Below are positions 8,017 to 15,875 of a stretch of 18,366 nt of DNA, in pieces. The DNA is from an uncultured bacterium (lineage in GTDB: Bacteria; Bacillota; Clostridia; Lachnospirales; Lachnospiraceae). Position 1 is the first letter of the stretch. The number at the start of each line of letters is the position of its first letter. Below the pieces are notes generated by a model. It ran no database searches. It had not been told where the DNA came from and saw only the letters and a list, made by a program, of their open reading frames with translations. Both the position numbers and the translations under genes were made by a program. The stretch lies in contig CAMGRE010000019.1 of assembly GCA_946061355.1 (NCBI GenBank), positions 1 to 18,366 of the forward strand, written 5' to 3'.

Positions 8017-9896
8017 CATTTGATGGAAAGATAAATGATGAAAAACTGGAAAAGCGGATCAAACTGGCGGCATATACGATTGTTGCCATTGTCGCCGTGG
8101 TATTTCTGTTTTTTGCGGTGATCCGTGGTGTGTTTGGCGGCACGGTATGGGACAGGGCGATGTATGTTCTGGCCTCAGTGTTGTTTGTTGGGCTGCTGTG
8201 GTATGGCATCCGCCAGTTATCCTTTCTCTGGCTGTTCAGACAGCTTCTGGATCCGGAGAACAGGGGAGACTTTGTGCAGGCGGGGTGCTATGCCTTGATC
8301 TGTCTGATGACGCTGTATTATTATAATTCAGGAAGTGAGTACGGTCATGCGGTCGGCACCAGAGTGATCAACATTGCGTTTGCTGTGGCGATCCTGTGCC
8401 TCTATCGCAGAGAGGAATGGAGACGGTTTCTGAATGTGGCGGTATTGGCTGCGGTCATCGAATTTTTTGCGGCTGCCTTTCTGACGGAGAACGGGACGAT
8501 AGAGGGTTTTCCCGGTGGACTGTTATCATTGTTGTCAGCAGCTACGGCGGGAATTTATACGGTACTGCTGCTCTGCCTGGCAGTGAGAGCTTTCCGTGGA
8601 GAACTCCGCCGTGATTTTTCCCGGTATGCGCTGATTGTGGCAGTCTTTTTTGCGTTGATCCTGGTATTCCGCAATACGAGATACTGGCCTTTCTCTGTTG
8701 TGATTCCTTTCGGAACGCTGTATCTGCACCGGCTGGATCGGGCGGGGGAAGACAGGCTGCTTCGGAATTTCAGCTATGGAGTAATTCTTGCATTCTGGCT
8801 GATGTTTGGCGCTGCCACACTGTTCCGGCCCTATTACAGCTTTGCGTTTACGAGATATCCGGGTTGGTTCTCTTCCGTCGCTTCGGCGGGACTGTTCTGG
8901 ATGCTTGTGTTTGGCTGCACGCTGAGCGCGCTCCTCGCAAAGTTTCAGAGATGCAGCAAGGTATCCTATCTGTTTTTTGAACTCCTGACGCTGGGGGCTG
9001 TGACCTCCCATGCGTTTATGTCGATGTCAAGAACCAGCCTGCTGGCGATCGGTGCATTCTGTCTGGTGACATTTGTGCTGATCGAGGCGGTCCAGTACAG
9101 AGACAGTATCAGGAAGATGGCATATAAGGCGCTGTTGGTGATCCTGCCTCTGTTTTTTGCGTTTCCGGTGGTGTATACTGTGACCAGATGTATGCCTGCG
9201 GTGGTGGCACGTCCGATCAAGGTTACCGGCGCGGAGTTTTTCAGTGATATGATCCAGAAGCATGAGCCGATCGATTCCACCAAATATATGAACATTGCGC
9301 AGTATGGGGAACTGTTTCTTGAGAAACTGGTAGGCATTGACATCAATCTGACCAGTATCACCGGAGCCGTCAGTGGCCCGGGGGACCGCACTACGGATGA
9401 GTCGGGAGAGGCGGTATTTGATGAAAATGTTGTGGCTACCGAGGAACGGGACGGACAGGTCTATACAGTGAAGGATTACACGTTTTCCAATCCGGATGAA
9501 GGGGATCCGACGAACGGACGATTCGATCTGTTTCAGATCTATGCAAAGCACCTGAACCTCACGGGACATGACACGATGATCGTGGAGGATGCGGAAACAA
9601 ATACTACAATGTTCCATGCTCACAATACGTATATGCAGGTGGCGTATGACCACGGGATTCCGGCGGGAATTGTATTTATCATCCTGCTGTTTGGAGCGTT
9701 TGTTTACGGTGTTGTTTATTATAAAAATAACTATTTGCAAGTAAGTTTTGCCATACTGCCTGTAATTGTGGTAATATCTTTTATGACCGCGGGAGTCACG
9801 GAGTGGATCTTCCATCCCAGCATTCCGATCGGGTTTGCGCTCCTGTTTATATTGACACCGCTCATGTCGCGAAGCGAAAAACATGCGGAGTCATAA
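8013..9896 (+). CDS. O-antigen ligase/Wzy-like polysaccharide polymerase
   Basis: A 627-aa polytopic membrane protein with about a dozen hydrophobic segments and one large hydrophilic extracytoplasmic loop at about residues 395-540, followed by two or three final helices. The HNTYMQ motif at about 537-542, at the end of the loop, followed by DHGIPAG and a membrane helix, is the hallmark of the O-antigen ligase/Wzy family (PF04932-like). These join undecaprenyl-diphosphate-linked repeat units, or transfer the finished chain, on the outer face. The loop is rich in acidic residues. The start overlaps the preceding stop by 4 nt; GAGGA lies 13 nt upstream, a long spacing that suggests re-initiation coupling. 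In this cluster it would polymerise repeat units begun by the PglC-like enzyme. Polymerase versus ligase cannot be decided from sequence. Confidence 0.82.
   Translation: MTFDGKINDEKLEKRIKLAAYTIVAIVAVVFLFFAVIRGVFGGTVWDRAMYVLASVLFVGLLWYGIRQLSFLWLFRQLLDPENRGDFVQAGCYALICLMTLYYYNSGSEYGHAVGTRVINIAFAVAILCLYRREEWRRFLNVAVLAAVIEFFAAAFLTENGTIEGFPGGLLSLLSAATAGIYTVLLLCLAVRAFRGELRRDFSRYALIVAVFFALILVFRNTRYWPFSVVIPFGTLYLHRLDRAGEDRLLRNFSYGVILAFWLMFGAATLFRPYYSFAFTRYPGWFSSVASAGLFWMLVFGCTLSALLAKFQRCSKVSYLFFELLTLGAVTSHAFMSMSRTSLLAIGAFCLVTFVLIEAVQYRDSIRKMAYKALLVILPLFFAFPVVYTVTRCMPAVVARPIKVTGAEFFSDMIQKHEPIDSTKYMNIAQYGELFLEKLVGIDINLTSITGAVSGPGDRTTDESGEAVFDENVVATEERDGQVYTVKDYTFSNPDEGDPTNGRFDLFQIYAKHLNLTGHDTMIVEDAETNTTMFHAHNTYMQVAYDHGIPAGIVFIILLFGAFVYGVVYYKNNYLQVSFAILPVIVVISFMTAGVTEWIFHPSIPIGFALLFILTPLMSRSEKHAES
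9748..9777 (+). promoter_or_regulatory. Candidate internal promoter for the pgl-type module
   Basis: Inside the end of the polymerase gene, TTGCCA (9748-9753, 5 of 6 consensus matches) is followed after 18 nt by TAATAT (9772-9777, 4 of 6), preceded by TGG as an extended -10. The patch is AT-rich with codons such as ATA, TCT and GTA that are less usual here. It lies about 134 bp upstream of the pglF-like start. This is motif evidence only. Confidence 0.3.
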
Positions 9897-9910
9897 AAGG
9901 GTAAATGACA

Positions 9911-11764
9911 ATGAAAAAGATAGAATGGAATTATAAACTGATTACCAGACGTGCGTTTTTGATCACGTATGACATTATTGCAGTGATCTGCAGCAATTTC
10001 CTTTCGCTGCTTCTGCGGTATGAATTCCAGCTGGATACCATTCCGGAATACTTTATGAATGCCGTGTGGCTGCATCTTCCGATCAGTATCCTGATCACGC
10101 TGGCAATTTTCTATATTTTCAGACTGTACCACAGTCTGTGGGCGTATGCCGGTGTGAATGAGATGCAGAATATTCTCGTGGCATCTTTTTCCAGTGCGGC
10201 GCTGCAGGGGGTTACCCTTTTGCTGTTTGACCGCAGTGTGCCCAAGAGTTATTACTTTTTCAATGCCTTCCTGTTGGTGGGCTTCACGGTGACAAGCCGT
10301 TTTGCCTATCGTTTCGCCAGAGAGGCGAGACGGAAGAAACATAATAAGAACAACAGTATTTCCGTTATGATTGTAGGAGCGGGCGATGCCGGCAACACGA
10401 TCATCAAGGAGATCAATTCCAGCTATTTCAGCACCATGCGGATCCGGTGCATCATCGATGACGATCCGCAGAAATGGGGAAGATATATCCAGGGCATCAA
10501 GGTTGTGGGCGGCAGGGACAAGATCGTCGAGAATGCGGCGCTTCATGAGATCGATGAGATCATCATTGCGATCCCGTCGGCCGGACGCCGTACCATCAAG
10601 GAGATCGTTGAGATCGCACAGCAGACGAACTGTAAGCTGCGGACGCTGCCGGGCATGTATCAGCTGGTGAACGGCGAGGTCGATGTGAGCAAGCTCCGCG
10701 ATGTGGATGTGGAGGACCTGCTGGGCAGAGATCCGATCAAGGTGGATCTGGATTCGATCCTCGGCTATGTGAAGGGCAAGAAGGTGCTCGTCACCGGGGG
10801 CGGCGGATCGATCGGAAGTGAGCTGTGCAGGCAGATTGCATCCCATCAGCCAAAACAGCTGATCATTCTGGATATTTATGAGAACAATGCTTACGAGATC
10901 CAACAGGAACTTAAGATCAAATACCCTGATCTGAATCTGCTGGTGCTGATTGCCTCAGTGAGAAATGCAAGACGGATCAACAAGATCTTTGCGACATACA
11001 AGCCGGATATCGTGTATCATGCAGCAGCGCACAAGCATGTGCCTCTCATGGAGGTCAGCCCTGACGAGGCTGTGAAAAATAATGTCTTTGGCACATGGAA
11101 GACGGCGCAGGCGGCGGCGGACAACGGCGTGAAGAAGTTTGTCATGATCTCCACCGATAAGGCGGTCAATCCCACCAACGTGATGGGCGCGACCAAGCGT
11201 ATCTGTGAGATGATCATTCAGACGTTTAACAAATATTATGACACAGAGTTTGTGGCGGTGCGTTTCGGGAATGTACTCGGCAGCAACGGCAGTGTGATCC
11301 CGCTGTTCCGCAAACAGATCGAGGCGGGCGGTCCCGTGACGGTGACGCATCCTGATATCATCCGTTATTTTATGACCATTCCGGAAGCGGTATCGCTGGT
11401 TCTGCAGGCGGGTGTCTACGCGAAAGGCGGGGAGATCTTCGTCCTCGATATGGGGGAGCCGGTGAAAATCCTTGATCTTGCTAAGAACCTGATTCGGCTG
11501 TCCGGCTATAAGGTGGATGACGATATCCGTATCGAGTTCACGGGACTCAGACCCGGTGAGAAACTGTACGAGGAGCTTCTGATGAGCGAGGAGGGCATGC
11601 GGGAAACCGAGAATAAGCTCATCCACATCGGGAAGCCGATCGAGTTTGATGAGAGGAAATTTTTTGTGCAGCTGAAGCAGTTAAAGGATGCTGTGGAAAA
11701 TGAAGCGGACGATATCCGTACCATGATACAGGAGATCGTTCCGACTTATGTTCCGAAGGAGTGA
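9911..11764 (+). CDS. pglF: Membrane-bound UDP-GlcNAc C6 dehydratase (C4 reducing), PglF/WbpM/CapD family
   Basis: A 617-aa NDP-sugar 4,6-dehydratase that would convert UDP-GlcNAc to UDP-2-acetamido-2,6-dideoxy-4-keto-hexose with NAD. Four N-terminal membrane helices precede a first Rossmann-like domain (MIVGAGDAG, about 153-161) and the catalytic SDR domain with VTGGGGSIG at 294-302. AAAHKHVP, MISTDKAVNP and FGNVLGSNGSV follow. The usual SDR Tyr-xxx-Lys is replaced by Met425-xxx-Lys429 (NVMGATK), as in the large membrane dehydratases of this family. The frame allows an ATG at 9905, but AAGGG at 9897-9901 is 9 nt from the ATG at 9911. The pglE-like gene follows 6 nt after the stop. The family is certain; UDP-GlcNAc as substrate is strongly suggested by the PglE/PglC neighbours. 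Confidence 0.93.
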   Translation: MKKIEWNYKLITRRAFLITYDIIAVICSNFLSLLLRYEFQLDTIPEYFMNAVWLHLPISILITLAIFYIFRLYHSLWAYAGVNEMQNILVASFSSAALQGVTLLLFDRSVPKSYYFFNAFLLVGFTVTSRFAYRFAREARRKKHNKNNSISVMIVGAGDAGNTIIKEINSSYFSTMRIRCIIDDDPQKWGRYIQGIKVVGGRDKIVENAALHEIDEIIIAIPSAGRRTIKEIVEIAQQTNCKLRTLPGMYQLVNGEVDVSKLRDVDVEDLLGRDPIKVDLDSILGYVKGKKVLVTGGGGSIGSELCRQIASHQPKQLIILDIYENNAYEIQQELKIKYPDLNLLVLIASVRNARRINKIFATYKPDIVYHAAAHKHVPLMEVSPDEAVKNNVFGTWKTAQAAADNGVKKFVMISTDKAVNPTNVMGATKRICEMIIQTFNKYYDTEFVAVRFGNVLGSNGSVIPLFRKQIEAGGPVTVTHPDIIRYFMTIPEAVSLVLQAGVYAKGGEIFVLDMGEPVKILDLAKNLIRLSGYKVDDDIRIEFTGLRPGEKLYEELLMSEEGMRETENKLIHIGKPIEFDERKFFVQLKQLKDAVENEADDIRTMIQEIVPTYVPKE

Positions 11765-11770
11765 TTGAGG

Positions 11771-12916
11771 ATGGAAGGTCAGAATCAGAACAGAAAGAGA
11801 ATTTATCTTGCTTCTCCTACCATGCACGGTCTCGAGCAGGAAATGGTCAAAGAGGCTTTTGACACCAATTGGGTGGCACCGGTCGGACCACATGTGAATA
11901 AACTGGAGGAGGAGATCGCGGAGTATCTCGGTGTGAAGTACGGCGCGGCGCTTTCCGGCGGTACGGCGGCCGTTCATCTGGCGATGAAGCTGCTCGGCGT
12001 GAAGCGCGGCGATGTCGTTTTTTCCACGGCGCTGACCTTTGCGGCAACATGCAACCCGATTGTCTATGAGAATGCAACGCCGGTATTCATCGACTCTGAG
12101 CCGGACACCTGGAATATGTCGCCGGAGGCGCTTAAGAAAGCATTTGAGAAGTATCCTCACCCCAAGGCGGTGATCTGCGTGCATCTGTACGGCACGCCCG
12201 CGAAGCTTTCAGAGATCATGGCGATCTGTGAGGAGCATAACGTTCCTCTCGTGGAAGATGCAGCAGAATCTCTGTCCGCCACTTATAAGGGAAGACAGAC
12301 CGGATCTTTTGGGAAATACGGCATCATCTCTTTTAACGGAAATAAGATTATCACGACCTCCAGCGGCGGTATGATCGTCGGCAACGACAAGGAGGATATT
12401 GACAAGGCGAGGTTCCTTGCCACGCAGGCGAGAGATCCCGCAAGACATTACCAGCATTCCCAGATCGGGTACAACTACCGGCTGAGCAATGTGCTGGCAG
12501 GAATCGGAAGAGGACAGTTCAGATCTCTGGAACTTCATCATAATCTGAAAAAGAAGATCTACGAGACCTATAAGGCGGCATTTGCCGATATCCCTGAGAT
12601 CACGATGAATCCGCTGAATCCGGACGGCGAAGCAAATTACTGGCTGTCCTGCATGACGATCGCACCGGACTGCGGTGTGACACCGCTCATGATTATGGAT
12701 GCGCTCGATGCACAGAACATTGAGTCCAGACCGATCTGGAAGCCCATGCAGCTCCAGCCTGTCTATGCGGACTGTGATTTCTTCTCCCATCTGGATGAGG
12801 GAAGCGTGTCGGAGGATATTTTTAACAGAGGGCTTTGCCTTCCGAGTGATATCAAGAATACCGATGAGGACATGGAACTTATTATCAAAACGATCCGGGG
12901 CGTATTCGGACGGTAG
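11771..12916 (+). CDS. pglE: UDP-4-keto-sugar aminotransferase, PglE type
   Basis: A 381-aa DegT/DnrJ/EryC1/StrS PLP aminotransferase, close along its whole length to Campylobacter jejuni PglE as I recall it: YLASPTMHG start, NWVAPVGPHVNKLEE, HLYGTPAK, EDAAESL, FNGNKIITTSSGGM with the PLP Lys192, GYNYRLSNVL and IESRPIWKPM near the end. It should aminate the 4-keto product of the upstream dehydratase with glutamate, giving UDP-2-acetamido-4-amino-2,4,6-trideoxyglucose. The frame opens at a TTG at 11765, but AAGGAG at 11756-11761, inside the end of the pglF-like gene, is 9 nt from the ATG at 11771. It is distinct from the wecE product in this window, so the cluster makes two different 4-amino sugars. 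A galacto-specific (WcfR-like) product cannot be excluded. Confidence 0.92.
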   Translation: MEGQNQNRKRIYLASPTMHGLEQEMVKEAFDTNWVAPVGPHVNKLEEEIAEYLGVKYGAALSGGTAAVHLAMKLLGVKRGDVVFSTALTFAATCNPIVYENATPVFIDSEPDTWNMSPEALKKAFEKYPHPKAVICVHLYGTPAKLSEIMAICEEHNVPLVEDAAESLSATYKGRQTGSFGKYGIISFNGNKIITTSSGGMIVGNDKEDIDKARFLATQARDPARHYQHSQIGYNYRLSNVLAGIGRGQFRSLELHHNLKKKIYETYKAAFADIPEITMNPLNPDGEANYWLSCMTIAPDCGVTPLMIMDALDAQNIESRPIWKPMQLQPVYADCDFFSHLDEGSVSEDIFNRGLCLPSDIKNTDEDMELIIKTIRGVFGR

Positions 12917-12971
12917 GTAATTATCGCAAAGCAAAACCATGAAAAAGAAAAAATTAGAAAGGAGCGGAAAG

Positions 12972-13610
12972 GTGTACAGACGCTATATCAAGAGAATCCT
13001 TGACATCATCATATCAGGCATCGCACTTCTTCTGCTCAGTCCCGTGTTTCTCGTTCTGGCGATCCTTGTGCGGACGAAACTCGGCAGTCCGGTGATCTTT
13101 CACCAGGAGCGTCCCGGGTACCGGGAAAAGATATTTACGTTGTGTAAATTCCGGACCATGACGGATGAGCGTGATGAGAACGGGGAGTTATTGCCGGATG
13201 CGCGCAGACTGACGCCGTTCGGTTCCTTCTTGCGCAAAACAAGTCTGGATGAACTGCCGGAACTCTGGAATATCTTTAAGGGCGATATGAGCCTGATCGG
13301 GCCGAGACCGCTGCTCGTCGGCTATCTGCCATATTATACCGAGCGTGAGCGGATCCGCCATACGGTGCGGCCGGGGCTCACAGGGCTCTCGCAGGTGAGC
13401 GGCAGGAATTTCCTTGGCTGGGATGAGCGGCTTGCGAAGGATGTGGAATATGTGGAACACCTGAATTTCCTTATGGATGTGAAGGTGTTCTTTCAGACGA
13501 TTGCGGTAGTGTTTCGAAGTGATGATGTCTCCGTAGATTCCGAGGCTGTGGAATGTTACCTGTGGGAGATCCGGCAAAAACGGGAGGACGAAGTGATAGA
13601 TCATGAGTGA
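12972..13610 (+). CDS. pglC: Undecaprenyl-phosphate sugar-1-phosphate transferase, PglC type
   Basis: A small monotopic phosphoglycosyl transferase (bacterial sugar transferase family) that moves sugar-1-phosphate from a UDP-sugar to undecaprenyl phosphate, starting a repeat unit on the inner membrane face. It has one N-terminal re-entrant helix (about 5-30), then GSPVIFHQERPG, KFRTMTDERDENGELL, the catalytic Asp-Glu in SLDELPELWN, MSLIGPRPLL and VRPGLTGLSQVSGRN. An in-frame ATG at 12939 has no Shine-Dalgarno, while AAAGGAG at 12958-12964 is 7 nt from the GTG at 12972. The GTG start gives 212 aa, VYRRYIKRILD aligned with the start of C. jejuni PglC, and the dyad at Asp93-Glu94 as in that enzyme. 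Likely donor is the PglE product or an N-acylated form. It overlaps the next gene by 8 nt. Confidence 0.92.
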   Translation: MYRRYIKRILDIIISGIALLLLSPVFLVLAILVRTKLGSPVIFHQERPGYREKIFTLCKFRTMTDERDENGELLPDARRLTPFGSFLRKTSLDELPELWNIFKGDMSLIGPRPLLVGYLPYYTERERIRHTVRPGLTGLSQVSGRNFLGWDERLAKDVEYVEHLNFLMDVKVFFQTIAVVFRSDDVSVDSEAVECYLWEIRQKREDEVIDHE

Positions 13611-14859
13611 AACAGGCAGAACCGGACAGATTTATAACGAGATACAGACTCCCTGCTATATTATCTACAGGGAGGAGCTGGATCGCGGCATCGAGGAATT
13701 GAAGCAGGCGCTGGCACAGTACTGGCCGCGTGCTATTGTCGGTTATTCCTTCAAGACGAATGCGCTGCCGTGGGCGATGATCCAGATGAAGCAGGCGGGC
13801 TTTTATGCGGAGGTGGTCTCCGAGGATGAGTATGACCTTGCAATGAAGCTTGGCTTTGAGCATGTGATCTACAACGGACCCGTGAAAGGAAAGCGCAGCT
13901 TTGATGATGCGTTGAAACGCGGATATATCATAAATCTGGATGCCAAGAGAGAGCTTGACTGGCTGGAAGCGTATGCCGGCACAGACATCGCAGTCGGATT
14001 GCGGGTCAATTTTGATGTCGAATCAGAGTGTCCGGGCGAGACCTCCGGCGGACAGGAAGGCAGCCGTTTCGGTTTCTCGTATGAGACGGGAGAATTTGCC
14101 GAAGCGCTGGAACGATTGAAGAGGATGAACATCAGGCTGGCCGGGCTGCATATGCATTGCGGTTCCAAGACCAGAAGCATTAATATCTACAGGGCGCTTG
14201 CCCGCAAGGCATGTGAACTGAAGAAGGAGTTTGACCTGAATCCGGATTATATCGATCTGGGCGGCGGCTATTTCGGCGGCATGCCGAATAAACCGCATTT
14301 CGCAGATTATGTGAAGGCGATCCGTGAGGAGTTGTTACCGGCGTATTCTCCGGAGGACACGACGCTGATCATGGAGCCCGGCACATCGATCATCACACCG
14401 CCGATCGAGTATGTGGTCAGTGTGGTGGATGTGAAGAAGACATATGCGGGGCAGTTTGCGGTCACCGACGGTAGCCGTATTGACGTGGATCCCTTGCACA
14501 GAAAGAGTTCTTACTTCTATGAGGTGCAGTCGGAGAGGACATCTTCCCCGGGGCAGAGTCCTGCAGCTTTTTCGGAACAGGAGCAGACAGCACCGCAGGA
14601 GCGGAAAACAATTGCGAAGCAGACGGTCTGTGGTTTCACCTGTATGGAGGACGACAGGATTTTTGAGATGAAGGATCAGCCGGAGCTGCGAGTGGGAGAC
14701 CGCATTGCTTTCAAGAAGTCGGGCGGTTATACGATGTGCCTGACGCCGTTGTTTATCCGGTATTTCCCCAGAGTGTATGTGGAGGAAGCGGGAACATACA
14801 GGATCGTGCGGGATGCATGGGGACCGGATGAGTATATGAGTGGGAGTCACCTGGTGTGA
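13603..14859 (+). CDS. Diaminopimelate-decarboxylase-like PLP enzyme (fold III, LysA family)
   Basis: A 418-aa alanine-racemase-fold (type III) PLP enzyme of the LysA/ornithine decarboxylase group. Landmarks: PLP lysine Lys51 in YSFKTN, HMHCGS at 183-188, DLGGGYFGG, EPGTS from Glu258, the second-subunit cysteine motif CGFTC (Cys347) followed by an Asp at +4, and GGYT with Tyr376. The catalytic set looks intact. Between the end of the barrel and the Cys motif there is a Ser/Gln/Glu-rich insert at about 310-340. As part of a glycan cluster it is unlikely to be the housekeeping lysine enzyme. Paired with the ATP-grasp gene it may supply a decarboxylated (or otherwise processed) amino acid for coupling to a sugar. 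Substrate unknown. The start overlaps pglC by 8 nt, with GGGAGG about 15 nt upstream. Confidence 0.85.
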   Translation: MSETGRTGQIYNEIQTPCYIIYREELDRGIEELKQALAQYWPRAIVGYSFKTNALPWAMIQMKQAGFYAEVVSEDEYDLAMKLGFEHVIYNGPVKGKRSFDDALKRGYIINLDAKRELDWLEAYAGTDIAVGLRVNFDVESECPGETSGGQEGSRFGFSYETGEFAEALERLKRMNIRLAGLHMHCGSKTRSINIYRALARKACELKKEFDLNPDYIDLGGGYFGGMPNKPHFADYVKAIREELLPAYSPEDTTLIMEPGTSIITPPIEYVVSVVDVKKTYAGQFAVTDGSRIDVDPLHRKSSYFYEVQSERTSSPGQSPAAFSEQEQTAPQERKTIAKQTVCGFTCMEDDRIFEMKDQPELRVGDRIAFKKSGGYTMCLTPLFIRYFPRVYVEEAGTYRIVRDAWGPDEYMSGSHLV

Positions 14860-14912
14860 CAGCAATGTCGGAAAGGGCAATATCCATAACAGGAAATGGG
14901 AGCATAAGGCAT

Positions 14913-15875
14913 ATGAATATTTTGATCGCAAGCTGCGGTACGAGAAATAAGATCATACAGTACTTTAAGAGAGCGATGGCGGGAAGAGGCAGAGTGGTGG
15001 CAACGGACTGCAATCCGAATGCGCCTGCGTTGTATGATGCGGACTGCCACTATATCGTGCCGAGGATCACGGCGGATAATTATATGGATGTCATCTATGA
15101 CATCTGCAGGAGGGAAAAGATTGACGGAATCCTTTCCCTGATTGATCCGGAACTCTCCCTGCTGGCGCTTCATGAGAAGGAATTTGAGGCGCTCGGTGTG
15201 AAGGTGATCGGCTCCTCCTATGAACTGTGTGAACGGACGCTGAATAAATGGGAGATGTATCAATGGCTGACTGCTCACGGCTACAAATGTGCCAGATCCT
15301 ATATGGATGTGGATACGTTCCTTGCAGATGTACAGGCAGGAGTGATTAGTTATCCCGTCTTTGTGAAGCCTGCAAAAGGGAGCGCCAGCATTGCGATCTC
15401 CAAGGCGGAGGATGAGGAGACGGTACGTCTGCTCATGAGCCACGGAGAGGAAATGATGATTCAGGAATTCCTCGATGGGCAGGAGATCGGTGCAGACTGC
15501 TATATCGATATGGTAAGCGGGGAGACAGTGTCCGTGTTCACGAAGAAGAAACTGGTGATGCGCGCCGGTGAGACGGACAAGGGCATTTCCTTCCGCGACG
15601 AGCATCTGTTTGCATTGATCACAAAATTCATCGGTGAGTCCGGTTTTCGGGGACAGATTGACATCGACCTGTTTGATATTGACGGTGTTTATTATATTTC
15701 CGAAGTGAACCCCCGCTTTGGCGGAGGATATCCGCACGCCTATGAGTGCGGTGTGGATCATATGACATTGATCTTAAACAATCTGGAGGACAGAGCCAAT
15801 AAGTCCATCATCGGACAGTATGAAGAGGGACTTGTCATGATGAAATATAATGAGATCATGGTGCGCAGAGCATGA
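14913..15875 (+). CDS. ATP-grasp carboxylate-amine ligase (CarB/PylC-like)
   Basis: A 320-aa ATP-grasp enzyme. It begins with a Rossmann-like pre-ATP-grasp domain (MNILIASCGT), followed by VKPAKGSAS (ATP-binding lysine), MIQEFLDGQEIG, and ISEVNPRFGGG with the metal ligands Glu264 and Asn266 near the C-terminus. Such enzymes activate a carboxylate as an acyl phosphate and join it to an amine or thiol. The frame extends to 14856, but the only good start context is TGGGAG at 14897-14902, 10 nt before the ATG at 14913, which is also where the fold should begin. It lies between the LysA-like and GT4 genes and overlaps the latter by 4 nt. A plausible job is attaching an amino-acid-derived group to the amino sugar, replacing PglD. 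The exact substrates cannot be read from sequence. Confidence 0.88.
   Translation: MNILIASCGTRNKIIQYFKRAMAGRGRVVATDCNPNAPALYDADCHYIVPRITADNYMDVIYDICRREKIDGILSLIDPELSLLALHEKEFEALGVKVIGSSYELCERTLNKWEMYQWLTAHGYKCARSYMDVDTFLADVQAGVISYPVFVKPAKGSASIAISKAEDEETVRLLMSHGEEMMIQEFLDGQEIGADCYIDMVSGETVSVFTKKKLVMRAGETDKGISFRDEHLFALITKFIGESGFRGQIDIDLFDIDGVYYISEVNPRFGGGYPHAYECGVDHMTLILNNLEDRANKSIIGQYEEGLVMMKYNEIMVRRA

Noticed and set aside
13603..14859. Housekeeping lysA for lysine biosynthesis
   Set aside because: The gene overlaps pglC within a glycan cluster, carries an unusual insert and is paired with an ATP-grasp ligase, so a cluster-specific role is more likely, although the activity itself may be similar.
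14847..15761. Minus-strand open frame of about 304 codons opposite the ATP-grasp gene
   Set aside because: Shadow of a gene with clear ATP-grasp motifs; no plausible ribosome-binding site or domain.
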